From Desulfobacula sp. (GTDB taxonomy: Bacteria > Desulfobacterota > Desulfobacteria > Desulfobacterales > Desulfobacteraceae): a DNA stretch of 64,000 nt. Below, piece after piece: positions 1 through 9,605 of the stretch; positions within the stretch are counted from its first letter, which is position 1; each line of letters opens with the position of its first letter. Below the pieces are notes generated by a model. It ran no database searches. It was given only the letters and a program-made list of their open reading frames with translations, and was not told the DNA's origin. The translations under genes were made by a program, and so were the position numbers. Where the stretch lies: the NCBI GenBank assembly GCA_018645325.1, contig JABGOU010000013.1, positions 21,787 through 85,786 on the forward strand. The letters run 5' to 3'.

Positions 1-675
1 TATCTGCTGGGAACGGATCACTTTGGCCGGGACATTTTATCGATGCTAATCAAAGGGGCCAGAAATTCAGTTATTGTCGCTTTTGTTGCCATTGGTATCG
101 GTATTGGATGCGGAGTTCCTTTGGGCTTGACTGCAGCAGCCAAAAAAGGGTGGATGGATGAGTTGATCATGCGGTTCAACGATTTTACCTTTGCTTTTCC
201 CTCCCTTATTTCCGCTATTATGATCACAGCGATCCTGGGTCCTGGATCCGTGAACTCCATCATTGCCATTGGTATATTTAATATACCTGTTTTTGCCAGG
301 GTAGCGCGTGGTGCTGCACTAAGCATCTGGAAACGTGAATTTATTCTGGCAGCCAGGAGTGCTGGAAAAGGCCAGTTTAGAATATCCGTGGAGCATATTT
401 TACCTAATATCTCAAGTATGCTTATTGTCCAGGCCACTATTCAGTTTGCCCTGGGTATTCTGGCGGAGGCGAGCTTAAGCTATCTTGGCTTAGGAACTCA
501 ACCGCCCATGCCGAGCTGGGGGAAAATGCTAAATGAAGCCCAGACTTTTCTGCATTTTGCACCACAACTGGCTATTTATCCCGGAATCGCCATTGCACTA
601 ACCGTCATGGGGCTGAATCTATTTGGAGACGGCCTGCGGGATGTCCTTGATCCTAAATTAAGAAGAAGCAGGTAG
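1..675 (+). CDS. Dipeptide/oligopeptide ABC transporter permease, DppC/OppC-like (5' truncated by window)
   Basis: This is an inner-membrane permease subunit of a peptide or nickel-type ABC importer. The frame is open from base 1, where it reads YLLGTDHFGRDILSML, the conserved DppC/OppC segment (GTDxxGRDxxSR) that precedes the transmembrane core, so the true start lies before the window. Several hydrophobic segments follow. The cytoplasmic EAA-type loop that contacts the ATPase is visible as EFILAARSAGKGQFRISVEHILPN. The C-terminus ends with the usual GDGLRDVLDPKLRR signature. It stops with TAG and is followed within a few bases by the two ATPase genes, giving the normal permease-ATPase-ATPase order. 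The substrate cannot be read from the sequence. Confidence 0.9.
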   Translation, partial: YLLGTDHFGRDILSMLIKGARNSVIVAFVAIGIGIGCGVPLGLTAAAKKGWMDELIMRFNDFTFAFPSLISAIMITAILGPGSVNSIIAIGIFNIPVFARVARGAALSIWKREFILAARSAGKGQFRISVEHILPNISSMLIVQATIQFALGILAEASLSYLGLGTQPPMPSWGKMLNEAQTFLHFAPQLAIYPGIAIALTVMGLNLFGDGLRDVLDPKLRRSR

Positions 676-679
676 CTTG

Positions 680-1660
680 ATGACTTTGCTGAAAGTACAA
701 GACCTTTGCGTATCCTTAAAAACTGCCTATGGCAGGCAAGACGTTATCAGCAATATCAATTTTTGCCTGAATGCTGGAGAAAAGCTTGGAATTGTGGGTG
801 AATCCGGATGTGGTAAATCCATTACAGCCCTTGCATTGATGTCTCTTTTACCGCCGGATTCCAAAACCAGAGGTAGGATCATCCTGGAAGGCCGGGATAT
901 TTTAAATTTAAATTCAAAGGAGATCTGCAGCATCCGGGGAAATAGGATCGGAATGATATTTCAGGAACCCATGACAGCATTAAATCCCGTGAAACAGATT
1001 GGTGCTCAGATTTCTGAAAGCATTGATCTGCACCTGAAGCTTAATCGGAAACAGACCCTTGAGCGGGTAACAGAGCTCATGGATAAGGTCGGGCTTCCTG
1101 TTGACCGGTTTGGATTGAACCTTTATCCCCACCAGCTTTCCGGTGGACAGCGCCAGAGAGTGATGATTGCCATGGCAATTGCATGCAACCCTGACATTCT
1201 CATCGCTGACGAGCCGACAACGGCACTGGATGTAACTGTTCAAGAACAAATTCTGAATTTAATAAGGGATCTGGCTGATTCATCGGGCATGGCCTTGATA
1301 ATGATCAGCCATGATTTAGGCGTTATCGCCCAGACAGCCCAGAATGTAATGGTCATGTATACAGGTAATATTGTGGAAATGGGAAGCACTGTGGATGTAT
1401 ATCAAAATATGCTGCATCCTTATACATTCGGCCTTTTCTCCGCCATTCCCCATGCAGGCTCTTCATCACACCTGGAAAGAAAAAGACTTACCAGTATTCC
1501 AGGACAGGTACCCCAGTTGCACCAAAGACCCATAGGATGTAATTTTGCCGATCGATGCATGCGCGCTTCCAAAATATGTAAAACAAAGGAACCCATGGCC
1601 ACAAGGGTGTCAGATCATCACCAGGTTTGGTGTTATCACCCGCTAAAGGAAAAAATATAA
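680..1660 (+). CDS. Oligopeptide/dipeptide ABC transporter ATPase, DppD-like
   Basis: This is a cytoplasmic ATPase of the peptide importer. Visible motifs are Walker A GESGCGKS (about residues 40-47), the signature LSGGQRQR, and Walker B with D-loop [12 protein letters not shown]. After the nucleotide-binding domain comes the oligopeptide/dipeptide C-terminal extension with clustered cysteines ([14 protein letters not shown]), known in DppD/OppD. The length of about 326 residues is usual. ATG at 680 is preferred; an in-frame TTG lies just upstream at 677. The gene follows the permease almost directly and is 3 bases from the next ATPase gene, so the three are co-transcribed. Peptide rather than nickel or another solute is an inference from family size. 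Confidence 0.9.
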   Translation: MTLLKVQDLCVSLKTAYGRQDVISNINFCLNAGEKLGIVGESGCGKSITALALMSLLPPDSKTRGRIILEGRDILNLNSKEICSIRGNRIGMIFQEPMTALNPVKQIGAQISESIDLHLKLNRKQTLERVTELMDKVGLPVDRFGLNLYPHQLSGGQRQRVMIAMAIACNPDILIADEPTTALDVTVQEQILNLIRDLADSSGMALIMISHDLGVIAQTAQNVMVMYTGNIVEMGSTVDVYQNMLHPYTFGLFSAIPHAGSSSHLERKRLTSIPGQVPQLHQRPIGCNFADRCMRASKICKTKEPMATRVSDHHQVWCYHPLKEKI

Positions 1661-1663
1661 ACG

Positions 1664-2626
1664 ATGAAACAGCCATTGGTTAAAATTGAGGGTGTGTATA
1701 AAGACTATCAACTTCCCAAAAAATACCTGTTTGAAAAAGCACCTGTTTTTCGTGCCCTGCATGGCATAAACCTGGAACTGCAAAAGGGAACCAGTTTTGG
1801 CATTGTGGGAGAATCCGGCTGCGGAAAATCAACTTTGGCCAGAATTGTCATGGCCCTGGATGAACCAACTTTCGGGAAGGTTTTCTTTGATGGCCAGGAT
1901 TTATTCAACATGCCAAAAAAAGAGTTGAGACACTTGAGGAGAAATTTTCAAATGGTTTTCCAGGATCCTTATGGATCTTTGAATCCCAGGAAAAATATTC
2001 TGGGAATCGTTGCAGAACCGCTGGATACTTTAAAAGAAAAACTTTCATTTGCCCAAAAAAAAGAACGCGTGGCCAAGATACTGGTTGAGGTGGGTCTGAA
2101 TGCCACGGATACTGATAAATTCCCCCATGAATTTTCCGGTGGTCAACGCCAGCGCATAGCCATTGCCAGAGCCTTGATTACACGCCCCTCACTGATTGTG
2201 GCAGATGAGTCCGTATCAGCTTTGGACGTATCTGTTCAAGCCCAGGTATTGAATTTAATGATGGATCTCCAGGAAAAATATAAGCTCACCTATATGTTTA
2301 TCAGCCACGATTTAAGTGTGGTTGAATATGTTACAGACCAGGTTGCAGTTATATACATGGGACAAATTGTAGAGCAGGCAACGACCAGAGCATTGTTTCA
2401 AAAGCCACTTCATCCTTACACCCAAACCTTATTAATGGCTGTTCCCGATGTGAATCCTTTAAATAAAAAACAAAAAAATAAAAACAAGGTTCCTTTATTT
2501 GAAAAAATCCATGGGAGTTGTCCATTTATCGACAGATGTATTAAAGCCACAAAAACCTGCGTTCATAATGCACCGGAGCTGCTTGAGAACCATGGCCGGT
2601 TAGTGGCCTGTTTCAATACCGACTAG
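1664..2626 (+). CDS. Oligopeptide/dipeptide ABC transporter ATPase, DppF-like
   Basis: This is the second ATPase of the importer, pairing with the preceding DppD-like subunit. It has Walker [10 protein letters not shown], signature FSGGQRQR and Walker B LIVADESVSALD, and ends with the peptide-transporter cysteine segment (CPFIDRCIKATKTC). The 320-residue length is typical of DppF/OppF. It is the last gene of the operon and stops with TAG; a non-coding stretch with a hairpin follows. Its periplasmic binding protein and first permease are expected upstream of the window. Confidence 0.9.
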   Translation: MKQPLVKIEGVYKDYQLPKKYLFEKAPVFRALHGINLELQKGTSFGIVGESGCGKSTLARIVMALDEPTFGKVFFDGQDLFNMPKKELRHLRRNFQMVFQDPYGSLNPRKNILGIVAEPLDTLKEKLSFAQKKERVAKILVEVGLNATDTDKFPHEFSGGQRQRIAIARALITRPSLIVADESVSALDVSVQAQVLNLMMDLQEKYKLTYMFISHDLSVVEYVTDQVAVIYMGQIVEQATTRALFQKPLHPYTQTLLMAVPDVNPLNKKQKNKNKVPLFEKIHGSCPFIDRCIKATKTCVHNAPELLENHGRLVACFNTD

Positions 2627-2656
2627 TTCTTAGTGCCTGTTCAGGAAGACAGATCT

Positions 2657-2694
2657 ATTTGGGGATTTTGTTAATATTAACATTTCCCCCAAAT
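2657..2694 (+). terminator. Stem-loop after the peptide-importer operon, possible terminator
   Basis: ATTTGGGG at 2657-2664 pairs with CCCCAAAT at 2687-2694, and the interior holds the perfect palindrome TGTTAATATTAACA. It starts 30 bases after the dppF-like stop. There is no clear T-run after it, so a role as an intrinsic terminator is uncertain; it may be an mRNA 3'-end stabiliser. Confidence 0.4.
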
Positions 2695-3131
2695 GGTTAC
2701 AAAATGCTGTGTCTGGCAATGATACAGAAAACTCTGGTCTTCTCAGTGTTCATGTTTAAATTTAGAATTTACCGGCAACATAAATAGAGACATAGTCAGC
2801 AGCGAGAAATCTTTAAAATATCGGAGCAAATCTAAACATTTTTTCTCTCATAATTTTATATAAAAGATCCTGCAAGTTATTTGCAATTTTTGGTTTGCTA
2901 TAAAAATTGATAGATACGCCGTCAAGAAAATCTTCAATTAATATTAATGTAACCTTGATTCATTTGATTGTACCTTTTCCTATATAATGGAATTTCACTT
3001 CTGTAATACCATTTGTCATGTGCCACAATTTGTTGTATCGTCATTTTTATTGACCCGTTCCCCTTAAAATGAATTTTTCTCATTTATCTTTTTCTTATTG
3101 TGATGAAACCTTCTTGATTAAAGGTGATTTC
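2695..3131. other. Non-coding stretch upstream of the cyclase gene
   Basis: No credible gene is seen. The stretch is very AT-rich. It holds a segment near 2882-2905 (TTTGCAATTTTTGGTTT) that resembles elements placed before the three histidine kinases at 11254, 14000 and 17142. Confidence 0.5.
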
Positions 3132-5039
3132 ATGTCCAAGAGTAAATATAAAAGAAAATTAACTGCTATCTTAAGTGCCGATGTCGTTGGCTACAGCCGG
3201 TTGATGGGAGACGATGAAGAATTTACTATTCAGACCTTAAACGCCTATCGTGATTTAATGACCAAACTGATAGAGGATTATAGCGGCAGTGTAGTGGATG
3301 CAGTGGGCGATAATCTTCTCGCAGAATTTACAAGTGTTGTTGATGCAGTTCAGTGTTCCGTTGCCATTCAGACCCAACTTAAAAAAGAAAATGAAAAACT
3401 TTCTGTATCTCGCCATATGCTTTTTAGAATTGGCATTAACGTTGGAGATATAATCCAGGAAAAAGGCAGAATTTACGGAGATGGTGTCAATATAGCTGCC
3501 CGAATAGAAAGCCTTACAGAGCCTGGTGGTGTATGTGTTTCAAGAGGTGCCTACGATCATATTAAAAAAAAACTGGGTTTTGGATATGAATACATCGGGG
3601 AACACGCAGTTAAAAATATTTCTGATCCTGTCAGGGTGTACAAGGTGCTCATGGACACGAAGGATGCTGGAAGAAGAATTAAAGAAGTATCAGTCCCTCC
3701 GGCAAAAAAGAGGCAGTTAAAAAAGTGGCTGTCCAGGGTTTCTGTTTTGATAATATTAATTTTGTCCACAATATTTGCAGGATTTTACTGGAAATATATA
3801 TATCTGCCTGCACCTGCTGACATTGATCCTGATACTAAGATGGAATTCAATTTTCCAACGGGTCCTTCCATTGCTGTACTCCCTTTCGTCAATATGAGCA
3901 AAGACCCGGAACAGGAGTATCTTTGTGATGGAATCACAGAAAATATAATTGCAGCCCTTGCCCAGACAAAACAATTCATTGTGATCGCCCGCAATTCTAC
4001 ATTTGCCTATAAAAATAAATCCATAAATGTTCAGCAAATTGGTCAGGAACTGGGAGCCAGATATTTGATCGAAGGCAGTATTCAAAAATTAGATGATCGT
4101 TATCGATTTGTGGTCCAGCTTATAGATACTGAAACAGAGGCTCACATCTGGGCTGAGCGTTATGATCGGGAAGCTGAAGATATTTTTAATTTGCAGGATG
4201 AAATAACATTGGAAATCCTGAAAGCTGTCAGGATCAAGCTAACTGATTCATGGCTTGAAGGAATCACAAAAAAGGGAATTGGTGATATCAACAGCTTTAT
4301 TAAATTTCAAAAGGTCAGTAGATATATTCTAAATCCAACAAAGGGGGGGTATGCTTCCGCATTAAAAAATACTGAAGAAATAATAACTGCCAATCCTGAA
4401 TTTTCAAGCGGGTACGCCCAGTTATCATTTGTTTACATTAGTGCTATCTATTCGTTCCATTGTGAACCCGTTGAAGTTTGTATGCTTAAAGCCACAGAAG
4501 CAGTTAATAAAGCTTTATCCCTGGATGAGGACAACTGGTATGCACACCAGGCGTTAGGATGGATTTTTTTAATAAAAAAGGAACATGTTAATGCCATTGT
4601 ATCATTCAAAAAGGTCATTGAGATTAACCCCAACTTCCCCGCTGCATATTGGGCCATTGGAAATGCATTCAACGATCTTGACCAACCGTTAAAAGGATTA
4701 GAAAACATTAAAATAGCCATTCGTCTCGATCCTGTTGCTCAGCAATTTTATTCAATTAGTTTAGGAATCTCATACATGAAGTTAAAGCAGTATGAAAATG
4801 CAATCAAAATTTTTAGCAGCATTCTGAAACGCCAGCCAGATAATTGGATGGCATCTTTATATCTGGCAATCACTTACGATTATTCTGGACAGCCCCAAAA
4901 TGCAAAAACAACGATAAAAAACTTTCTTAATTTAAGGCCGAATTTTTCCATAAAAAATTATAAAGTGATGGCGCCGAAAAACCAAGACCAGTTTGAGAAA
5001 GCGGTCAAAGCCCTTAGAAAAGCAGGCTTGCCTGAATAG
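3132..5039 (+). CDS. Class III adenylate/guanylate cyclase with TolB-like domain and TPR repeats
   Basis: This is predicted to make cAMP or cGMP. The N-terminal CHD cyclase domain (about residues 8-175) shows the metal-binding stretch ILSADVVGYSRLM, the VVDAVGDNLLAEF core and the GRIYGDGVNIAARIESL block with the catalytic Asn/Arg pair (NIAAR). One transmembrane helix follows near residues 200-220. Next comes a TolB/FlgO-like domain (SIAVLPFVNMSKDPEQEYLCDGI; LGARYLIEGSIQ) and about five TPRs to the C-terminus. ATG 3132 (MSKSKYKRKL) is chosen over 3069 because family members start just before this basic segment. It ends in two consecutive TAG codons. It is convergent with a gene encoding a cyclic-nucleotide-binding protein, a plausible effector. 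Substrate choice between ATP and GTP is not decided. Confidence 0.88.
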   Translation: MSKSKYKRKLTAILSADVVGYSRLMGDDEEFTIQTLNAYRDLMTKLIEDYSGSVVDAVGDNLLAEFTSVVDAVQCSVAIQTQLKKENEKLSVSRHMLFRIGINVGDIIQEKGRIYGDGVNIAARIESLTEPGGVCVSRGAYDHIKKKLGFGYEYIGEHAVKNISDPVRVYKVLMDTKDAGRRIKEVSVPPAKKRQLKKWLSRVSVLIILILSTIFAGFYWKYIYLPAPADIDPDTKMEFNFPTGPSIAVLPFVNMSKDPEQEYLCDGITENIIAALAQTKQFIVIARNSTFAYKNKSINVQQIGQELGARYLIEGSIQKLDDRYRFVVQLIDTETEAHIWAERYDREAEDIFNLQDEITLEILKAVRIKLTDSWLEGITKKGIGDINSFIKFQKVSRYILNPTKGGYASALKNTEEIITANPEFSSGYAQLSFVYISAIYSFHCEPVEVCMLKATEAVNKALSLDEDNWYAHQALGWIFLIKKEHVNAIVSFKKVIEINPNFPAAYWAIGNAFNDLDQPLKGLENIKIAIRLDPVAQQFYSISLGISYMKLKQYENAIKIFSSILKRQPDNWMASLYLAITYDYSGQPQNAKTTIKNFLNLRPNFSIKNYKVMAPKNQDQFEKAVKALRKAGLPE

Positions 5040-5192
5040 TAGGGGCAACCTTCTGAATTATAATTAAACTTGCCCTTATATTTTGTGGTTTCTGAGAACT
5101 ATATTTTTTGACCAGATTTTAAACTATATTGGTCCAATAACTTTATCCTAAGCCATTCTTGTATATATACCCCAGCTAAAATTAAGATTAAC

Positions 5193-8100
5193 TTATTGTG
5201 TCTCTTTCACTCTTTTGTGTAAATGCCGGATACGCCGACTTAATACCGAACAAATCTGAAGGGCAATCCTTGGATACGCCATGACGGTTTCTTTGAATTC
5301 TCGTTTATGAAGAATTAAAAATCTCGATTTCTTTGTGGTTCGTATGGTGGCAGAACGAAGTGAATTATCTATTAGAGCCATTTCTCCAAATGCTCCTCCT
5401 GGGTCAATTTTATCAATGATCACCTGTTTTTCATCGGGCAGTTCCATGATAACGTCTACCTCTCCATCAATAATTAAAAATACGGTTTCACCTATATCGT
5501 TCTGCTTTATGACAGTTTTTTCGGCGGGATAGTCAAATTCTTTTGTGACTGAAGCAATGGTTGCAAGCTCAATGACATTGAGTCCTGAAAATATTTCTAT
5601 TTCTTTTAAAAGAAGCAGTTTGTCTGCAAAGAATAATTCAGTGCCATGTTTTATGGCATTTTTTGAGTCTTTGTTCTTTTTCCTAAGCGTCATTTTTACT
5701 TCTTCTATAATAATACGGTTATTTGATGCTTCCAGTTTCTCCAGCAGTTCATGACCTTCAAGAAGAGAGGGATGATCCTGGGCCAGGCTCAGTCCCATTA
5801 AAACATCCACCCAGTCTTCTGATGATATCAGGGTGATAAATACCTCTTTTCCATATCTGTCAAATCTTGGAATTTTTGTTACTTTTTTCCCTTCTGCCAA
5901 TGCCACAGTCAGGTTGGGACTTTCAAGCAAAGGCAGCATGGTATTAAAAAGTTTCTTATCTAAAATATCGCTCAAAAGTTCAATAGCATTGGCTCTTTGA
6001 CGGGTATCAGGTGAAAAGATCCCTCTCCAGGCGGTTCGCATACGTCCTGTCTGGTCATGAATTGCAAGAACTCTGATAATATTTTCAAGTTCTAATTCTT
6101 TTTTCTGAACCAAATGTTCCATGACCTGATTTCTGAATCTGCTTTCAGGCAGATTCTCAAGATGATGGCTCATGGCAATGTAATTATAACAAGTTTTCAA
6201 ATGCTCTTTCACAAATATAAACACATCAAGGTCTTTAATATCAAGCATCTCCAGCAATTCAAACAATTCTTGACGAATATGGGTGGAAGGAAATGCCAAC
6301 GATTGAATCAAAAGTTTATTATTTTCATAGATTGATTCCCGAATTTTCTTTTTTCCGAGTTCCCGTATGGTTTTAGAACGGTCTCCCAGCAAAAGTACTG
6401 CCTTTAATAATGTGGGTTCATCCTTAATTTCAAATGCATCCAGGGCAGTGAATCTTATTTCTTCTATCTCATTGGACAAAAATTGCATCACCATATGGTT
6501 TAAGTTATCTGCTTTAAGTCTGGATAATGCAATAATAGTGTCTGGAATTAAAGGTTCCAAACCATCCTGATACAAAATATTTTCTAAAACCGGAATATAG
6601 TCAATTTTCCCGGTTAGGCCTGCACTGATAATACCTGATTTGCGTAATTCCATATTTTTTGATAACACCATTTTATTAATAATTTTTTCATATTCAACAG
6701 AATTATTAAAATACATGCAGCCAATGGCAAATCCCCTGACAACCGGATTTTCATTATTTTCAAACAGCTTTAAATCTATTTTTTTGACATCTTCAAAGCG
6801 ATGCAGAACTGCAAGCTTTAAAATGGCAATGGTCAGTTCAGTCTTTTTGGGGTCTAATAAATTTAAAATCTGATCCCTTGAAGTCCTGAAAAATTCTGGA
6901 GAAAGCATCTTTACCAACGCAATTTTTGTGAGATCATCTTGATTATTAATATTTGTGAGGATGATGGCATCAAAATCATCAATTGAGAAATTGTTTAAAA
7001 GTCTTGCATACCAGACAGCATCATCCCCTTTTGCAGATAAAAAAGATTTTTTGAGTTCATCTAATGCCGTTCCCTCTTTAAACACCTGAATCAGTTCTTC
7101 AGGATCAAGCCTCTTTAAATCCAACAGATTGTTAGCAACAAGGTCCTTTAAAATCTTGGCGTATTTATGCTTTAAGAGAACTGATGCTGCTATCCAGGTG
7201 ATCAAAAAAGGTAATGCGACAAGGGTCAGGTATCTGGGATGTATATGGTTCTGAGAAAAAAGAATTAGCCCCGAGCTTAATAGAATTGCTGCTCTCACAA
7301 CGGTTCCTTTTAAAAAAGGACGGATCATTCGTTTGTATGATAGAGGGAAAAGCCCTATCAAAATTTCTTTGGAGGGCAGCCAAATAGTGGTTTTGATAAT
7401 GTTAGTTGATATCCTGGCATACATGGCTGAAAACATGCCAAAATTTAGCAGGAACCCAAAAAGGGCAATAATATAGTTAAAAGGATGAAACATCAAAGCG
7501 ACAGGCAGTCCCCATCTTCCATAAATTCTACCAACAAATAAAAGAATTAAAAGGTTGATGATATTAAGCCATCCTCTGAAATAAGCAAAAAACCGAAGCA
7601 TATCGGTTTCAGAAGCAAAATAATCATTAATGGCGTAGTAAAACTGGTAGTTCATGATGGTGAGAATCACATTGGGCATAAAGTTTAAAATCAGTACGAT
7701 TTTTAAAAGTGTTGATTTTTTTAATAAAGGGAGGATGGTTTTGAACTCTTCGGCCATGGAAGCTTTTTTCTTTCCTGTCTCTTTTTTTTCTCCAGAAAAT
7801 ACAAGTGCGGAAAATTGTCGCCCCATCATTTCGACCAGAACAGCTCCCATAAAGGTAGTAGCCGTATAAAGATATAAAAGATTATCTAATGAAAAAGCAC
7901 GGTCAAAGAATCGGGTGCCAAAGCTGCTTATAATCAATCCGAGCACACCGCCTGCCGATAAAAGGGTAAACAACCGTTTTGATTGCCGAGTGTTAAAAAA
8001 ATCACTGGCAAGATTCCAGAACAGCAGAGCCTGCAGCAATTCAAATTGATTTTTAAGCATAAACAGTATCGGGTAAATAATTTCGAATCCAAGAGGAATC

Positions 8101-8402
8101 AGTATTCTTACAATAACCACACTGATACCGCTGAAAAGAAACAAGGAAGATAAGAGTCGGATGCCTGTCACTTTGCTCATAAATACTGTTAAAAAGCCGG
8201 TGACAACAAAAGTCAGTATGGAATTAATCATAGTGACAATGGGCAGAAATTCAACTCCGTATCGTTTTAGAAAAGCAGTTTCAGCAAAATTATTCAGTAT
8301 CATGCCCGAGCTTCGGACAAGGAAAAGCAAGGCGGTTGTCCACAACAGCAGACTGACCTCGTCTTCATAAACTTTCAATAATGAAAGTACCTTTTGTCGC
8401 AT
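5193..8402 (-). CDS. Large membrane protein: MFS/ATP-ADP-translocase-like domain, HEAT repeats and cyclic-nucleotide-binding domain
   Basis: This is a 1069-residue three-part protein. The first 420 or so residues form many hydrophobic helices resembling MFS transporters or the ATP/ADP translocase family. A long soluble middle (about 430-900) has HEAT-like helical repeats (for example NPVVRGFAIGCMYFNNS, NMELRKSGIISAGLTG). The C-terminus (about 930-1055) is a cNMP-binding domain: EIEIFSGLNVIELATIASV, the phosphate-binding cassette PGGAFGEMALIDNSLRSATIR, and RFLILHKREF. The cassette keeps the Gly-Glu and Arg residues that bind the cyclic phosphate in CAP-like domains. The role is inferred as transport or a membrane scaffold gated by cAMP/cGMP; the transported solute is unknown. 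It is convergent with the cyclase gene at 3132-5039, and 150 bases separate them. Confidence 0.8.
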   Translation of the reverse strand: MRQKVLSLLKVYEDEVSLLLWTTALLFLVRSSGMILNNFAETAFLKRYGVEFLPIVTMINSILTFVVTGFLTVFMSKVTGIRLLSSLFLFSGISVVIVRILIPLGFEIIYPILFMLKNQFELLQALLFWNLASDFFNTRQSKRLFTLLSAGGVLGLIISSFGTRFFDRAFSLDNLLYLYTATTFMGAVLVEMMGRQFSALVFSGEKKETGKKKASMAEEFKTILPLLKKSTLLKIVLILNFMPNVILTIMNYQFYYAINDYFASETDMLRFFAYFRGWLNIINLLILLFVGRIYGRWGLPVALMFHPFNYIIALFGFLLNFGMFSAMYARISTNIIKTTIWLPSKEILIGLFPLSYKRMIRPFLKGTVVRAAILLSSGLILFSQNHIHPRYLTLVALPFLITWIAASVLLKHKYAKILKDLVANNLLDLKRLDPEELIQVFKEGTALDELKKSFLSAKGDDAVWYARLLNNFSIDDFDAIILTNINNQDDLTKIALVKMLSPEFFRTSRDQILNLLDPKKTELTIAILKLAVLHRFEDVKKIDLKLFENNENPVVRGFAIGCMYFNNSVEYEKIINKMVLSKNMELRKSGIISAGLTGKIDYIPVLENILYQDGLEPLIPDTIIALSRLKADNLNHMVMQFLSNEIEEIRFTALDAFEIKDEPTLLKAVLLLGDRSKTIRELGKKKIRESIYENNKLLIQSLAFPSTHIRQELFELLEMLDIKDLDVFIFVKEHLKTCYNYIAMSHHLENLPESRFRNQVMEHLVQKKELELENIIRVLAIHDQTGRMRTAWRGIFSPDTRQRANAIELLSDILDKKLFNTMLPLLESPNLTVALAEGKKVTKIPRFDRYGKEVFITLISSEDWVDVLMGLSLAQDHPSLLEGHELLEKLEASNNRIIIEEVKMTLRKKNKDSKNAIKHGTELFFADKLLLLKEIEIFSGLNVIELATIASVTKEFDYPAEKTVIKQNDIGETVFLIIDGEVDVIMELPDEKQVIIDKIDPGGAFGEMALIDNSLRSATIRTTKKSRFLILHKREFKETVMAYPRIALQICSVLSRRIRHLHKRVKETQ

Positions 8403-8933
8403 TAAGTAGCCTCAGAGGCATTTAAACCTCTCACACTTGTTGTTGATGGTTTAAAAACTTAATTATTCAGAAAGTGGTTGATTTGGAAGAATAGGATTCG
8501 GGTGAAGGAAAATCTGATATCAAATCAGGATGAGCTGTTGTTCAGACAACACGAATATACAAATTGCTTCTTGTGAGGTCAAGGTCTTAGTACGGAAACA
8601 ACTGATCTAAACTGACCACTTGAATTCACAGGACTCAGTCCTGACGAAATTTGGGAGCCACTACATCTGGTGTCTTATGTTTTTCCATAATGGAACTTTC
8701 CATTCCGATATATAAACCAGGACATTGACACGGGCAATTTTTCCATATTACACTTACTAATATATTTACATCATTCTGCCAGATTTCAGAAAATTATTTT
8801 CAGGGTTTGAATTGCTGGAAAGTATATCTCCAAGCATGTAGCGTCTTTTTTAATATTTTCCGGGGCAATATATAGGATGGACATATAAAGTGTGCTAATC
8901 TCCCCTGGAACAAGCAATCTGATAATTAGACAC
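8403..8933. other. Non-coding stretch between the cNMP-binding protein gene and mazEF
   Basis: No gene is supported on either strand. A 16-base segment at 8658-8673 (CCACTACATCTGGTGT) matches, in reverse complement with one difference, 13870-13885 before the second kinase gene. The promoter of the large minus-strand gene should lie near 8403-8500. Confidence 0.4.
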
Positions 8934-8962
8934 TTGACTTTATCCCATGGTGTAATTACAAT
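8934..8962 (+). promoter_or_regulatory. Sigma70-type promoter for mazEF
   Basis: The -35 TTGACT (8934-8939) and -10 TACAAT (8957-8962) are separated by exactly 17 bases, each a 5/6 match to consensus. The start codon of the antitoxin follows 40 bases later with a GAGGG ribosome site. Confidence 0.65.
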
Positions 8963-9001
8963 ACATACATAATAAATCAGCAATAGTGTGAGGGAAAAAA
9001 T

Positions 9002-9274
9002 ATGGAAAAACAAAACCGCACAAGAGACATTAAATTAGTCCCTATTGGAAATTCCAAAGGAGTTCGCATACCTAAATTGCTTCTTCAAAAATATGGTTTC
9101 AATCAATCCCTTTTACTTGAGGAAACAGAGAGGGGACTGCTGCTTCGAAAGAAAGATGACAACACACTTTCCTGGGAAGATACCTATAAGGCCATGGCTG
9201 ATGAAAAAGAAAATTGGGATGATTTTGACACAACCCTTCTGGACGGATTGGATGATGAAGAATTTGAAATTTAA
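9002..9274 (+). CDS. Antitoxin, AbrB/MazE (SpoVT-fold) family
   Basis: This is a 90-residue antitoxin. The N-terminal swapped-hairpin DNA-binding segment is clear (residues about 10-50: LVPIGNSKGVRIPKLLLQKY). The C-terminal half is acidic (DEKENWDDFDTTLLDGLDDEE), as expected for the tail that wraps and neutralises a MazF toxin. The toxin gene overlaps its 3' end. Together they form a type II toxin-antitoxin module that would repress its own promoter at 8934-8962. A GAGGG ribosome site sits about 7 bases before ATG. Confidence 0.85.
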   Translation: MEKQNRTRDIKLVPIGNSKGVRIPKLLLQKYGFNQSLLLEETERGLLLRKKDDNTLSWEDTYKAMADEKENWDDFDTTLLDGLDDEEFEI

Positions 9275-9590
9275 AAGATATGAAATATACTTTGCTGATC
9301 TCAATCCTTCAATGGGCAGTGAAATAAAAAAAATACGTCCCGTTGTCATCATTAGCCAGGATGAAATGAATAAATATTTAGAAACTGTTGTCATTTGCCC
9401 TTTAACCTCACAATTGCATTTGCAATGGAGAAGCCGTCTCCAAATCAGATGTGCTAATAAAAAGGCAGAAATAGCTGTTGATCAGATACGTACCATTAGT
9501 AAGCTGAGATTAAAAAAGAAGATTGATCGGTTATCGACTTTAGAAGCTGCTCAATTACGAAAACTGATAACTGATATGTATGGAGAATAA
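9252..9590 (+). CDS. MazF/PemK-family mRNA interferase toxin
   Basis: This is a predicted sequence-specific endoribonuclease that cuts mRNA. MazF family landmarks are visible: the N-terminal strand RYEIYFADLNPSMGSEIKKIRPVVIIS (GSE...RPVVI, containing the catalytic Arg region), VVICPLTSQ, and AVDQIRTISKLRLKK near the C-terminus. The length is 112 residues, normal for MazF. The frame is open further upstream, but the start must be ATG 9252 or 9255, because the family begins just before RYEIYFADL and upstream sequence is in the antitoxin reading frame. The overlap with the antitoxin is about 20 bases, implying translational coupling. Confidence 0.85.
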   Translation: MMKNLKFKRYEIYFADLNPSMGSEIKKIRPVVIISQDEMNKYLETVVICPLTSQLHLQWRSRLQIRCANKKAEIAVDQIRTISKLRLKKKIDRLSTLEAAQLRKLITDMYGE

Positions 9591-9605
9591 TGAATTTCCT
9601 AAATC

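Noticed and set aside
2629-2650. CCTGTTCAGGAA shared between 2636-2647 and about 9612-9623
   Set aside because: The second copy is coding sequence at the 3' end of the M20 gene; a 12-base match alone is likely chance.
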